Origin: an uncultured Alphaproteobacteria bacterium
GTDB lineage: Bacteria > Pseudomonadota > Alphaproteobacteria > Rhodobacterales > Rhodobacteraceae
Assembly (NCBI GenBank): GCA_902580265.1
Contig: CACHJY010000032.1
Coordinates: 1 to 10,980 of the forward strand
DNA: 10,980 nucleotides
Reading direction: 5' to 3'
Shown: positions 1 to 6,494 of the stretch, piece by piece
Position numbering within the stretch: the stretch's first letter is position 1
Layout: each line of letters begins with the position of its first letter
The notes under the pieces: model-generated
The model's database searches: none
Told to the model about the DNA's origin: nothing
What the model saw: only the letters and a program-made list of their open reading frames with translations
Made by a program: the position numbers and the translations under genes

Positions 1-1354
1 TAATAGAATTTAGCTGACGCTGGCACTTAGCTTTTTTACTGACCTTCTTTGCAATCTGCTCTTTTAAGTCAGAGCTGAGCCTGTCAACTATGCCGTCAAT
101 AGTTACATAATCCTTAAACTCCTCAAGTAATTCAGACTGATGAATCTGCCCAATTCGAATAATTCTTCCTTCATCTAAATCAGACACCCTTCCCTCTGAT
201 TTTAATTGACGACATAGCTTCAAAAGCACTTGGTCAACAGCCTGATTTGTATTTGAACAGATTAGTGTTTTTTGATCAGCATTATAAAAAGATCCTATTA
301 GTGCTCCAAGAGTTTGGGTTTTGCCTGTACCAGGTGGTCCCCATAGGAAGCTTACAGATTGCTTATTTGCTTTATTAATAAAGTCTGTTTGATCGGCATT
401 TAGACCTGTATCCATCAAAGTAATCAAATCTTGATCGGCAATAGCTTTGGATTTGCCAGATATAACATTATCTGCCATTGGTATATTCATTCCTACAGGT
501 GGCCTTCCTTCATCTCCTTCTGGATTGTTTTCCACCCTTAAACGATCGGCTAGAGCCTCGTAAAAAGCAGCCTCATCTTGTGTAATGGAGCAGTGGGTAA
601 TTGTCTCGCCAAGATCATGAACAAGAGATATCAGCAAGGTTTTTTGTTCCTTTAGCAATGAAACTATAGTTCCCTTCACTTCGGTTTGACCAGCAACTAA
701 GTCCACAGAGGTTCCTTCGAAAAATTCTTCGTCAGAATCATAGGGGAACGAATATAAATAGCCGTGCTCACCAGAAACCTCTGGTTGCTTTCGACCCCCA
801 GTTAGAGTAACTGTCTTCGCAAATCGTCTAAATCTTCTTATTTCTTTAACGAGACCATCAAGCACAGCTATATACTTCTGAAGAGTATTATTTGCACCTT
901 CTAATCCTTGAATAGGAAAGCTGCTACCTTCTGAACCCATATATACGCTTGGCACGTTTGTCAGGTTTGGAGATGCAGTCCTAATCAACATATTATTCTC
1001 TCTCTTAAGTTTTTCCTCGATTTTAGCAGAATTCTGTGAAAATTCACTATCCTGCATTTCATCCCCTATTTCTCGCTTGTCTAAAGGATCCTCTAGAAAA
1101 AAATCTTCATCATCATCTGTCGATTCACTATCTTGTTCAGCTTCATTTTGCGAGCTAGAATTTGGCCCAACATTATCGCTATTTCTCTTTATATAAAGCT
1201 CTGCTTTCTCCCTTATAACAGCTATTCTGTTTGCAGTTCTACGACGGAACCCCATTTCATCGATTAATTTTATGAGCACCTCGTTATTAGTCGAATTCTC
1301 TTCCACTAATCTCGAGAGGTCTTGATATGTTGCTTGGATAAATGGTCTCGGCAT
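1..1354 (-). CDS. Superfamily 1 helicase, Upf1/Dna2-like (AAA_11 type), C-terminus cut by window edge
   Basis: I translated this frame by hand from the ATG at 1354 to the window edge. It is open for 451 codons and continues outside. Residues about 60-85 are a very acidic linker. Residues about 195-240 look like the beta-rich 1B region that precedes the motor in Upf1-like helicases. A Q-motif-like LNADQTDFI stands near 319-327, Walker A GPPGTGKT at 339-346, and motif Ia CSNTNQAVDQ just after. A charged, probably coiled-coil stretch begins before the edge, as is usual between motifs Ia and II of this family. The DEXX box and motifs III-VI are not visible, so activity cannot be judged. It would use ATP to move along or remodel DNA or RNA; the substrate is unknown. 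The start lies 16 bases after the stop of the glycohydrolase gene, so it is probably the third gene of that operon. Confidence 0.88.
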   Translation of the reverse strand, partial: MPRPFIQATYQDLSRLVEENSTNNEVLIKLIDEMGFRRRTANRIAVIREKAELYIKRNSDNVGPNSSSQNEAEQDSESTDDDEDFFLEDPLDKREIGDEMQDSEFSQNSAKIEEKLKRENNMLIRTASPNLTNVPSVYMGSEGSSFPIQGLEGANNTLQKYIAVLDGLVKEIRRFRRFAKTVTLTGGRKQPEVSGEHGYLYSFPYDSDEEFFEGTSVDLVAGQTEVKGTIVSLLKEQKTLLISLVHDLGETITHCSITQDEAAFYEALADRLRVENNPEGDEGRPPVGMNIPMADNVISGKSKAIADQDLITLMDTGLNADQTDFINKANKQSVSFLWGPPGTGKTQTLGALIGSFYNADQKTLICSNTNQAVDQVLLKLCRQLKSEGRVSDLDEGRIIRIGQIHQSELLEEFKDYVTIDGIVDRLSSDLKEQIAKKVSKKAKCQRQLNSI

Positions 1355-1370
1355 TTAATAAAAATTCTGT

Positions 1371-2573
1371 TTAATTCAAATGATTTGCATCATACCTTGC
1401 AATACAAGATAATGGGATCCTGCATGAGGATCCTTTATCATTTTCGTATACAAGCAGATCATAGTTTTTTTCTATTTCTAAGCATCTGATTTTTTTATAA
1501 CCAAGCAAGCTGTTTTTTTCTGTAATTTGAGCTTCAAGTCCTTCAATAGCCCAGAGCTGCACAGAGCCACCACCGTAGTTTGCCATTTCATCAAGGCAAT
1601 ACGCTTTTTTACCAAAAATTGATGCCGTATCTCCTCTTTTTGCTTTTTGAGAAAATAAATGTTTACGTAAAAAACGATGAGTGCCTCCTTTGCCTAGCTT
1701 TAATTGAAGTGCTGTCATAATTATATGGCCTTTCCATTGCAGACCATTAATCATCCAATCTGGGATTTTTGAAAAGCCGTACATAGCACCTGCGATCATA
1801 CCAGCCACAGCTCCTGTGGTATCACTGTCGTGACCTCTATTGATGGCTTTTACTACGCACTCTTCAAAAGATCCTGATGTCTGATATGCCCACCAGGCAG
1901 CTTGATAAGTTTCTTTAACATAGCCCCCTGACAAAACTTTAGACCGATCAGTATCTGAAGGAAGCTTAAATCTATCTCCTCTCTCATTTGTTCTTTTTTC
2001 CCAAAGTTCTTCCGCTAAAATTTCGCTGTACATCAATGCTTCTTCACACCCATGAGTTAACCGAGTACTTTCGCGCGCAAAGAATATTGCTTCTTCTTTT
2101 GACTGGGCTGCTATTATAGCAGGGGCTAATCGCATTAAACCTCCATTTCCTGCCGACATTGGGTCGGTATCTCCAGTAAAAGGATTTGTGTTATCTGCTC
2201 TGTATTTAGATAATGCTCCAGCCACTGTAAGGCCGACATCAAAACAAACCCCTCTTGGTGAGTATTTACCTTCGTAACGCCAATTTAAAAAATTCTTCAT
2301 TATAAGATGCCCATCAAATGAAGTGCCTGAGTTTGTTCCTTTTTCAATAAAAGCATCTGCCATTGCAAGAGCCATTGAAGTGTCATCAGTAAACTCTCCT
2401 TTAGTTACGTTGTGGAAGCCACCAGTTTGGTATTCCCTCACATAATTCTCTGGTGATCTAGGTTTTTCAAATTCAATTGGTGCACCCATGGCATCACCTA
2501 TTGCTAATCCGATCAACATGCCAATTTCATGGTCATGCTCCTTTAGTATGTCTTTTCCAATTACTTTTTCCAT
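1371..2573 (-). CDS. ADP-ribosylglycohydrolase family protein (DraG-like) with C-terminal extension
   Basis: The protein has 400 residues. Residues 1-295 form the all-helical ADP-ribosylglycohydrolase fold. The family signatures are IGLAIGDAMGAP at 21-32, FTDDTS at 61-66 (metal-binding Thr/Asp/Asp), GNGGLMRLAP at 142-151 and GHDSDTTG at 247-254 (the second acidic metal-binding pair). All key acidic residues are present, so an active dinuclear-metal hydrolase is expected. Such enzymes remove ADP-ribose from proteins, nucleic acids or small molecules; the substrate here is unknown. The family core is near 300 residues, and the last 100 residues are an extra, partly beta-rich segment that I cannot assign. 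The ATG at 2573 is preceded by a strong AAGGTGA ribosome site and lies 22 bases after the regulator gene's stop. Co-transcription with the NrtR-like gene links it to NAD/ADP-ribose metabolism. Confidence 0.93.
   Translation of the reverse strand: MEKVIGKDILKEHDHEIGMLIGLAIGDAMGAPIEFEKPRSPENYVREYQTGGFHNVTKGEFTDDTSMALAMADAFIEKGTNSGTSFDGHLIMKNFLNWRYEGKYSPRGVCFDVGLTVAGALSKYRADNTNPFTGDTDPMSAGNGGLMRLAPAIIAAQSKEEAIFFARESTRLTHGCEEALMYSEILAEELWEKRTNERGDRFKLPSDTDRSKVLSGGYVKETYQAAWWAYQTSGSFEECVVKAINRGHDSDTTGAVAGMIAGAMYGFSKIPDWMINGLQWKGHIIMTALQLKLGKGGTHRFLRKHLFSQKAKRGDTASIFGKKAYCLDEMANYGGGSVQLWAIEGLEAQITEKNSLLGYKKIRCLEIEKNYDLLVYENDKGSSCRIPLSCIARYDANHLN
1408..1439. repeat. Inverted repeat with two GGATCC arms in the 3' end of the glycohydrolase gene
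   Basis: GATAA..GGATCC and GGATCC.TTATC face each other across a 7-base loop (1421-1427). The repeat lies inside coding sequence, about 35 bases before the glycohydrolase stop and 54-85 bases before the helicase start. In the mRNA it could fold into a hairpin with a 6-bp GC-rich core, which might modulate expression of the downstream helicase gene. It could also be chance, since GGATCC is self-complementary. Confidence 0.35.
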
Positions 2574-2595
2574 TAATTCACCTTTCCTATAAATT

Positions 2596-3288
2596 CTATT
2601 CCGTATCTAACCTTCTTAATAACTCTGTATTCAGTACAAAGAGTTTCGCAGGCCTGTGATTTCCTCTTCTTGTCTGTCCTGTTTCAACTATCAAACCAGC
2701 GCCTCCACCATATTTCTTTAACCATAGTTGAAAATTTCTCTTATTGGACTCCGAATACTTACTTCCACCAAGCGTCTCATATGTCTCGCGTAGTTCAGTA
2801 AACGTGAAACTATCGCTAAGAAAAGCAAAAGCTAACCTCGGTTTATCTTCTATGAGAGCACGAGCATGTTTAATACCGTCTGAACATATTTGATTATGAT
2901 CAAACTCAAGCGACGGAACATTATTAACTTCAAACCAGTTGACATCAGACACATCAGTGTCTGCCTTTAGCCTTAGCTTGCCTGACGGATGGATTGCTAT
3001 AAATGCGTGCGAAATAGTTTGATGACGATAGTCTCTTTCTGGTTCGCTATATACTTTGAAGTATTCTAAGTGTGGAACTTCAATCCCAGCTTCTTCTCTC
3101 AACTCCCGTCTAGCGCATGTTTCTAAATTTTCGCCCTTATTAATATAACCTCCTGGTAAAGCCCATAGCCCTTCTTTTCCTTCCTTTCTCTTCACTAACA
3201 AGATGTTGAGCTTTTTCTCTCTTATAGTCAGTAAAACAATATCTGTTGCCACTTTGGGATGCCAAAAATCTGATTCAAACTCCGCCAT
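2596..3288 (-). CDS. nrtR: Nudix hydrolase / winged-helix transcriptional regulator, NrtR-like
   Basis: The protein has 230 residues, the usual NrtR length. Residues 10-145 form a Nudix domain with a perfect Nudix box (GX5EX7REUXEEXGU) at 47-69: G47, E53, R61-E62, E65-E66 and G68 are all present. Residues about 155-225 match the winged-helix DNA-binding domain of the NrtR family. Known NrtR proteins repress NAD-synthesis or salvage genes and are released from DNA by ADP-ribose. Many have degenerate Nudix boxes. Here the box is intact, so the protein could also hydrolyse ADP-ribose or a relative. It is the first gene of the operon with the glycohydrolase and the helicase. The ATG at 3288 has an AAGGAG ribosome site, and two palindromes immediately upstream suggest autoregulation. 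The symbol is by family resemblance; the exact ligand and regulon are not proven. Confidence 0.88.
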   Translation of the reverse strand: MAEFESDFWHPKVATDIVLLTIREKKLNILLVKRKEGKEGLWALPGGYINKGENLETCARRELREEAGIEVPHLEYFKVYSEPERDYRHQTISHAFIAIHPSGKLRLKADTDVSDVNWFEVNNVPSLEFDHNQICSDGIKHARALIEDKPRLAFAFLSDSFTFTELRETYETLGGSKYSESNKRNFQLWLKKYGGGAGLIVETGQTRRGNHRPAKLFVLNTELLRRLDTE

Positions 3289-3296
3289 TTTACTCC

Positions 3297-3317
3297 TTTG
3301 TATTATTTATATACAAA
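3297..3317. promoter_or_regulatory. 21-bp palindromic operator candidate, proximal copy
   Basis: The arms TTTGTAT and ATACAAA are perfect inverted repeats around a 7-base AT-only centre. The right end of the gene's ribosome site touches the palindrome, and the regulator's start codon is 9 bases away. The length fits the roughly 21-bp palindromes bound by known NrtR proteins, and the same arms recur in the next site. Binding here would block transcription of the regulator operon. Confidence 0.72.
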
Positions 3318-3321
3318 CATA

Positions 3322-3342
3322 TTTGTATAATTATTATACAAA
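3322..3342. promoter_or_regulatory. 21-bp palindromic operator candidate, distal copy
   Basis: This site has the same 7-base arms and 7-base spacer as the proximal site, with centres 25 bp apart and a 4-base gap. Both copies are followed by the same three bases (CAT), so the unit is a near-perfect direct repeat. The site lies over the probable -10 region of the regulator promoter, which suits repression by a dimer or dimer pair. Confidence 0.72.
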
Positions 3343-3350
3343 CATGTCAA
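3322..3350 (-). promoter_or_regulatory. Probable promoter of the NrtR-like operon
   Basis: On the minus strand a perfect -35 hexamer TTGACA occupies 3350-3345. Possible -10 hexamers are TATACA (3329-3324, 15-bp spacing) and TACAAA (3327-3322, 17-bp spacing). Both fall inside the distal palindrome. The exact -10 is uncertain because the region is nearly all A and T. Confidence 0.5.
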
Positions 3351-3427
3351 TATTTTTTATATTATTGATTTTATTAACTTTTTTTAAATGGCTCTCTTAC
3401 GGCGATTCGAAAAACATTCATACTGTC

Positions 3428-3455
3428 TTGTTATAAAATGGAAAAACGGTAATAT
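3428..3455 (+). promoter_or_regulatory. Weak promoter candidate for the helicase/GIY-YIG pair
   Basis: TTGTTA (3428-3433) and TAATAT (3450-3455) are separated by 16 bases, about 50 bases before the helicase ATG. A further -10-like TATGAT lies at 3463-3468 without a good -35. The match is modest in an AT-rich region. No palindrome like those near the divergent gene is seen on this side, so the two units may be controlled separately. Confidence 0.3.
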
Positions 3456-3506
3456 TTTACTGTATGATTTAATCCGAATGAGAGATAAAAGCGTTAGGAA
3501 CATGAA

Positions 3507-5729
3507 ATGCCACAATTAAATGAAGAGCAAAAGATTGCTGCTAAAAATCAAGCCAACTCGCTTTTAGTTTTAGCGGGGCCTGGCACTGGTAAAACAAGTA
3601 CATTGATCGGTCGATACGTGCATTTAGTAAATGAAGGGGTACGTCCCGAAAGGATCCTTTGCTGCGCGTTCTCAAAAAAAGCATCAACAGAAATAGAAAA
3701 AAGACTGAAAGAAGAAAAAGTGCGAAGCAGTAATGTTACTACATTTCATGCTTTAGGTTTGAAAATTGTTAATGACTATGGACATCTTATTAACGTTTCA
3801 GCTCCAAAGAAAATACTATCATCAATGTTTGAACGAGTTTCAATAATAAGGAATATAAGAAACGAAATGCAGGACAAGCTACAAGAAACACCTGAGGATA
3901 AAAAAATTCAGGACAGCGAGATAATTGCAGAAATTGATATTTTCCGACAGAAACTTTTAGACCCTGAAGATGCCATTATTAGCGCTACAGAAAGATCATC
4001 ACACTTGTCGCAATTAAGCGCCAGAATTTATGCATATTATGAAAAGCATCTAACCGATAATACTCTAATTGATTTTGAGAGGATGATACAGTGGTCTACT
4101 AAAACGCTCGAAGTTGATGCAAGAGGAAAAAAAGAATTTGTGTCTAAATTCGATCATGTTCTTGTAGATGAGTTCCAGGATATTAACTTTTCTCAGAAAG
4201 TGATGTTAGATTTAATTCTCAAGGGCGGAGCTAATTATTGGGTGGTAGGTGATGACGATCAAGCAATATATGGATGGAGAGGGAGTGATGTCGATTTTAT
4301 ATTAAATTTTGATACGTATTATCCTGGCTCTCAGAAAGTCCAGCTACTAAAAAATTATCGTTCAGGAAGCACAATTATAAATTTATCCAGTTATCTTGCA
4401 TCGGGCCTAACCACACGCCATAAAAAAGAATTGATTGCTGCCAAGCAAGATAAAGGCAAAGTATCTTTTTTAAGAACAAAGAATGAAAGCATCGAGGCTA
4501 AGCGGATCATAGATTTAATTGATCAAAAGCAGACAGAAGGTGTTTCTTACAAAGAGATCGCTGTTTTGGGGAGAACAAATAGTATCTCCTTGAACATAAT
4601 TTTAGCTTTAGTCGAAAATAACATCCCCTTCATTACAAAAGATGGATCTGGAGCTTTCAAAGATAAAATAGCCAAACAACTATTAACCGCTATAGCAGTG
4701 AGTGAAAATTTCGAACTGCCGAATAATTTACGCACTTCAATCAAATCAAGATTAAGGAAATTTGCGGTTGCTTTAGCAAACGAAGATTGGAGTAGAAAAG
4801 TAAAATCTTTATCTACCTTTACTATTAATCTAGCTAAGGAAGACTTATCAGAAGAAGAAGTTACAGAACTAAATAAATCTCTCCTTTCTCATAAAGAGTA
4901 TCTATTATCGAAAGGGTCGCTCAAGAGAGCTTTACAAATAGTAAGCGGGCATACAACCAAATCAGACAACGATAATGCGGTGCATGTGGGAACGATTCAT
5001 GGAGCTAAAGGCCTCGAGTGGGATAGCGTATTCATAATTGGCTGGGAAGAGGATCTCATTCCCCATTCAAGAGCATTAGAGAGACTCGATGAGGAAAGAA
5101 GATTGGCATATGTAGGCCTGACAAGAGCCAAACATCATTTAATTTTATCATATGTGAAAAAGCGATTTGACGAACCCGCCTTTCCCTCACCTTTCTTAAG
5201 TGATCTATTGAAAAAACAGATTGAATATAAAAATTCGAATGCTTCAAAAGATTTTGCTGGGAAAGGGCAAAAAGCTAATATCCCCGACACAGAGTTTTTC
5301 AACGATGAAGCTGAAAAGACTAACCAAAAAATTAGTGAAAAGAATTTTTCAGATCAATTAGCACAGGATAAAAGTGAAAGAAGTGAAGAAACTAATACAT
5401 TGCAGGGCTCATTTGATGCTGCAGAAGGTTTACTTTCTTTTGCTGGCTATAGTGTTACCAAAAATGGCCCTTCAGATGATAGAAGAAAAATTATTTTATC
5501 TTCAGTATTTAATGGGCTTGTAACCGTTCCAACCTTTTTAACCGACAGCGTTTTAGATCAGTGGAGCCAACCCAAATCAGAGGCTCGACTAAGAAAGATG
5601 CGAAATTCGCTTAATATTTTTAAAGGGTTAATGGAGGGTCGGCAAAATCCATCAATGCAGGCAATTGAGAAATGGGAAAAGGACCTAGCCTATATCGATG
5701 AGATTTTGGCGAAACGGGTCGAGGGCTGA
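3507..5729 (+). CDS. UvrD/Rep/PcrA-type superfamily 1A DNA helicase with C-terminal extension
   Basis: The protein has 740 residues and all SF1A motifs: Q motif LNEEQ (4-8), Walker A AGPGTGKT (23-30), Ia FSKKAS (55-60), II LVDEFQD (219-225), III VGDDDQAIYGWRG (247-259), IV NYRS (283-286), V GTIHGAKGLEWD (495-506) and VI RRLAYVGLTRA (531-541). It should be an active ATP-dependent 3'-5' DNA translocase or helicase. The motor ends near residue 570. A charged, probably disordered linker follows (about 575-635), then a compact domain of about 100 residues (635-735) that I do not recognise. The gap between motifs IV and V is shorter than in full UvrD, suggesting a reduced 2B region. An AGGAA ribosome site lies 6 bases before the ATG at 3507. 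The next gene begins one base after its stop, so the two products are probably made together. GajB of Gabija is also UvrD-like, but the partner there is different. Confidence 0.93.
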   Translation: MPQLNEEQKIAAKNQANSLLVLAGPGTGKTSTLIGRYVHLVNEGVRPERILCCAFSKKASTEIEKRLKEEKVRSSNVTTFHALGLKIVNDYGHLINVSAPKKILSSMFERVSIIRNIRNEMQDKLQETPEDKKIQDSEIIAEIDIFRQKLLDPEDAIISATERSSHLSQLSARIYAYYEKHLTDNTLIDFERMIQWSTKTLEVDARGKKEFVSKFDHVLVDEFQDINFSQKVMLDLILKGGANYWVVGDDDQAIYGWRGSDVDFILNFDTYYPGSQKVQLLKNYRSGSTIINLSSYLASGLTTRHKKELIAAKQDKGKVSFLRTKNESIEAKRIIDLIDQKQTEGVSYKEIAVLGRTNSISLNIILALVENNIPFITKDGSGAFKDKIAKQLLTAIAVSENFELPNNLRTSIKSRLRKFAVALANEDWSRKVKSLSTFTINLAKEDLSEEEVTELNKSLLSHKEYLLSKGSLKRALQIVSGHTTKSDNDNAVHVGTIHGAKGLEWDSVFIIGWEEDLIPHSRALERLDEERRLAYVGLTRAKHHLILSYVKKRFDEPAFPSPFLSDLLKKQIEYKNSNASKDFAGKGQKANIPDTEFFNDEAEKTNQKISEKNFSDQLAQDKSERSEETNTLQGSFDAAEGLLSFAGYSVTKNGPSDDRRKIILSSVFNGLVTVPTFLTDSVLDQWSQPKSEARLRKMRNSLNIFKGLMEGRQNPSMQAIEKWEKDLAYIDEILAKRVEG
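5721..5725 (+). promoter_or_regulatory. Ribosome binding site that favours the TTG start of the GIY-YIG gene
   Basis: GAGGG sits 5 bases before TTG 5731, inside the last codons of the helicase gene. The competing ATG at 5698 has only a distant AAGGA. This favours re-initiation at TTG immediately after the helicase stop at 5727-5729. Confidence 0.45.
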
Positions 5730-5742
5730 TTTGATAACAGAG
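5722..5742 (+). repeat. Imperfect direct repeat, first copy (reads RADLITE)
   Basis: In the GIY-YIG gene's frame this stretch reads the seven residues RADLITE, and so does 6406-6426 at the far end of the gene. The two copies match at 15 of 21 bases. Five of the six differences are at third codon positions and all are synonymous. Confidence 0.35.
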
Positions 5743-6432
5743 CATTTAATTGAGCTTATGCTCGATCGTAATTCACGATTTAAAACACGTTTATTCAAAG
5801 ATATCCAAGCAAATGACCTTTTATCAGCCTCCTTCAACTGTCTAGAAGGGGCAGAAAAAGATATAGAAATAGCAACACTTATAAAACATGAATTGGAATG
5901 TCGGTTGAAGGAAAATAGTGGAACCTGTCGGAGTCAGTTAAACCAACTAAAGACTCTTTTTAAAGAAAAAAAGGTAAAACCCATCGAATGGCTACAACGA
6001 GCACGGCGACAGATACGCTTATTACAAAACCCATCTTCAAGAACATATAATTCAAGCCATTCTATATATGTTATTTTGATGGACTATTTTGAGGAGGACA
6101 ACAATTACGGAGTGTATGTTGGTGAAACATTCCTTTTGCCAGAGGAACGATTAAAAAATCACAAATCAGGGACTCAGCATAGCCCAGCGGTTAAATCAAG
6201 AGGCATTCAACTATTGAGATCTCTTATGCCTTATGCACCAAAAAAAGTCACAGATCGCCAGAGTTTGCTTTTCGAGTCAGCGGTTCACCATTGTCTGGCA
6301 AAAACTAGAAGATCTCTTATTAGAGAACCAAAGCTACTGAGGGTTGTGGGTAACGGACACAATAAAAAACCCGAAGACTGGCCTAATGGTTTTCAACGAA
6401 GATTACGAGCAGATTTAATTACTGAGGATTAG
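5731..6432 (+). CDS. GIY-YIG-like nuclease domain protein paired with the UvrD-like helicase
   Basis: The protein has 233 residues from TTG 5731, or 244 from ATG 5698; I prefer TTG because GAGGG stands 5 bases before it. Residue numbers here are from the ATG. Residues 12-112 are helical and charged, perhaps for partner binding. Residues 121-210 resemble a GIY-YIG nuclease: IYVI (123-126) as the first strand, GVYVGET (138-144) as the YIG strand, then PEERLKNH (148-155) with the arginine expected at the active site, and LFESAVHH (191-198) with a glutamate where the metal-binding glutamate falls. The family cleaves DNA by one-metal catalysis; UvrC and homing enzymes are members. The first GIY element is degenerate, so activity is not certain. 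A basic tail follows. The helicase stop is one base upstream, implying translational coupling and a joint function. Confidence 0.75.
   Translation: MITEHLIELMLDRNSRFKTRLFKDIQANDLLSASFNCLEGAEKDIEIATLIKHELECRLKENSGTCRSQLNQLKTLFKEKKVKPIEWLQRARRQIRLLQNPSSRTYNSSHSIYVILMDYFEEDNNYGVYVGETFLLPEERLKNHKSGTQHSPAVKSRGIQLLRSLMPYAPKKVTDRQSLLFESAVHHCLAKTRRSLIREPKLLRVVGNGHNKKPEDWPNGFQRRLRADLITED
6406..6426 (+). repeat. Imperfect direct repeat, second copy (reads RADLITE)
   Basis: This copy encodes the last residues of the GIY-YIG protein before the final Asp and stop. It matches 5722-5742 in all seven residues but uses different codons. Coincidence is possible; see the findings. Confidence 0.35.
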
Positions 6433-6494
6433 AAAGCGTTCTCTAGTAAAATTAAAGAAATCTAATAAATTACGATAACAATATTGCTGACTTT

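Noticed and set aside
3344..3436. A 30-codon plus-strand reading frame for a hydrophobic peptide in the divergent intergenic region
   Set aside because: It has no ribosome site, overlaps the palindromes and -35 of the divergent promoter, and its Phe/Leu/Ile richness is explained by the T-rich base composition.
3507..6432. Classical Gabija system
   Set aside because: Only a UvrD-like gene is shared. The partner has no OLD-type ATPase/TOPRIM features and instead resembles GIY-YIG.
6433..6494. Possible bidirectional terminator between the convergent genes
   Set aside because: I found no stable inverted repeat followed by a T-run in these 62 bases. Termination may occur elsewhere or be factor-dependent.
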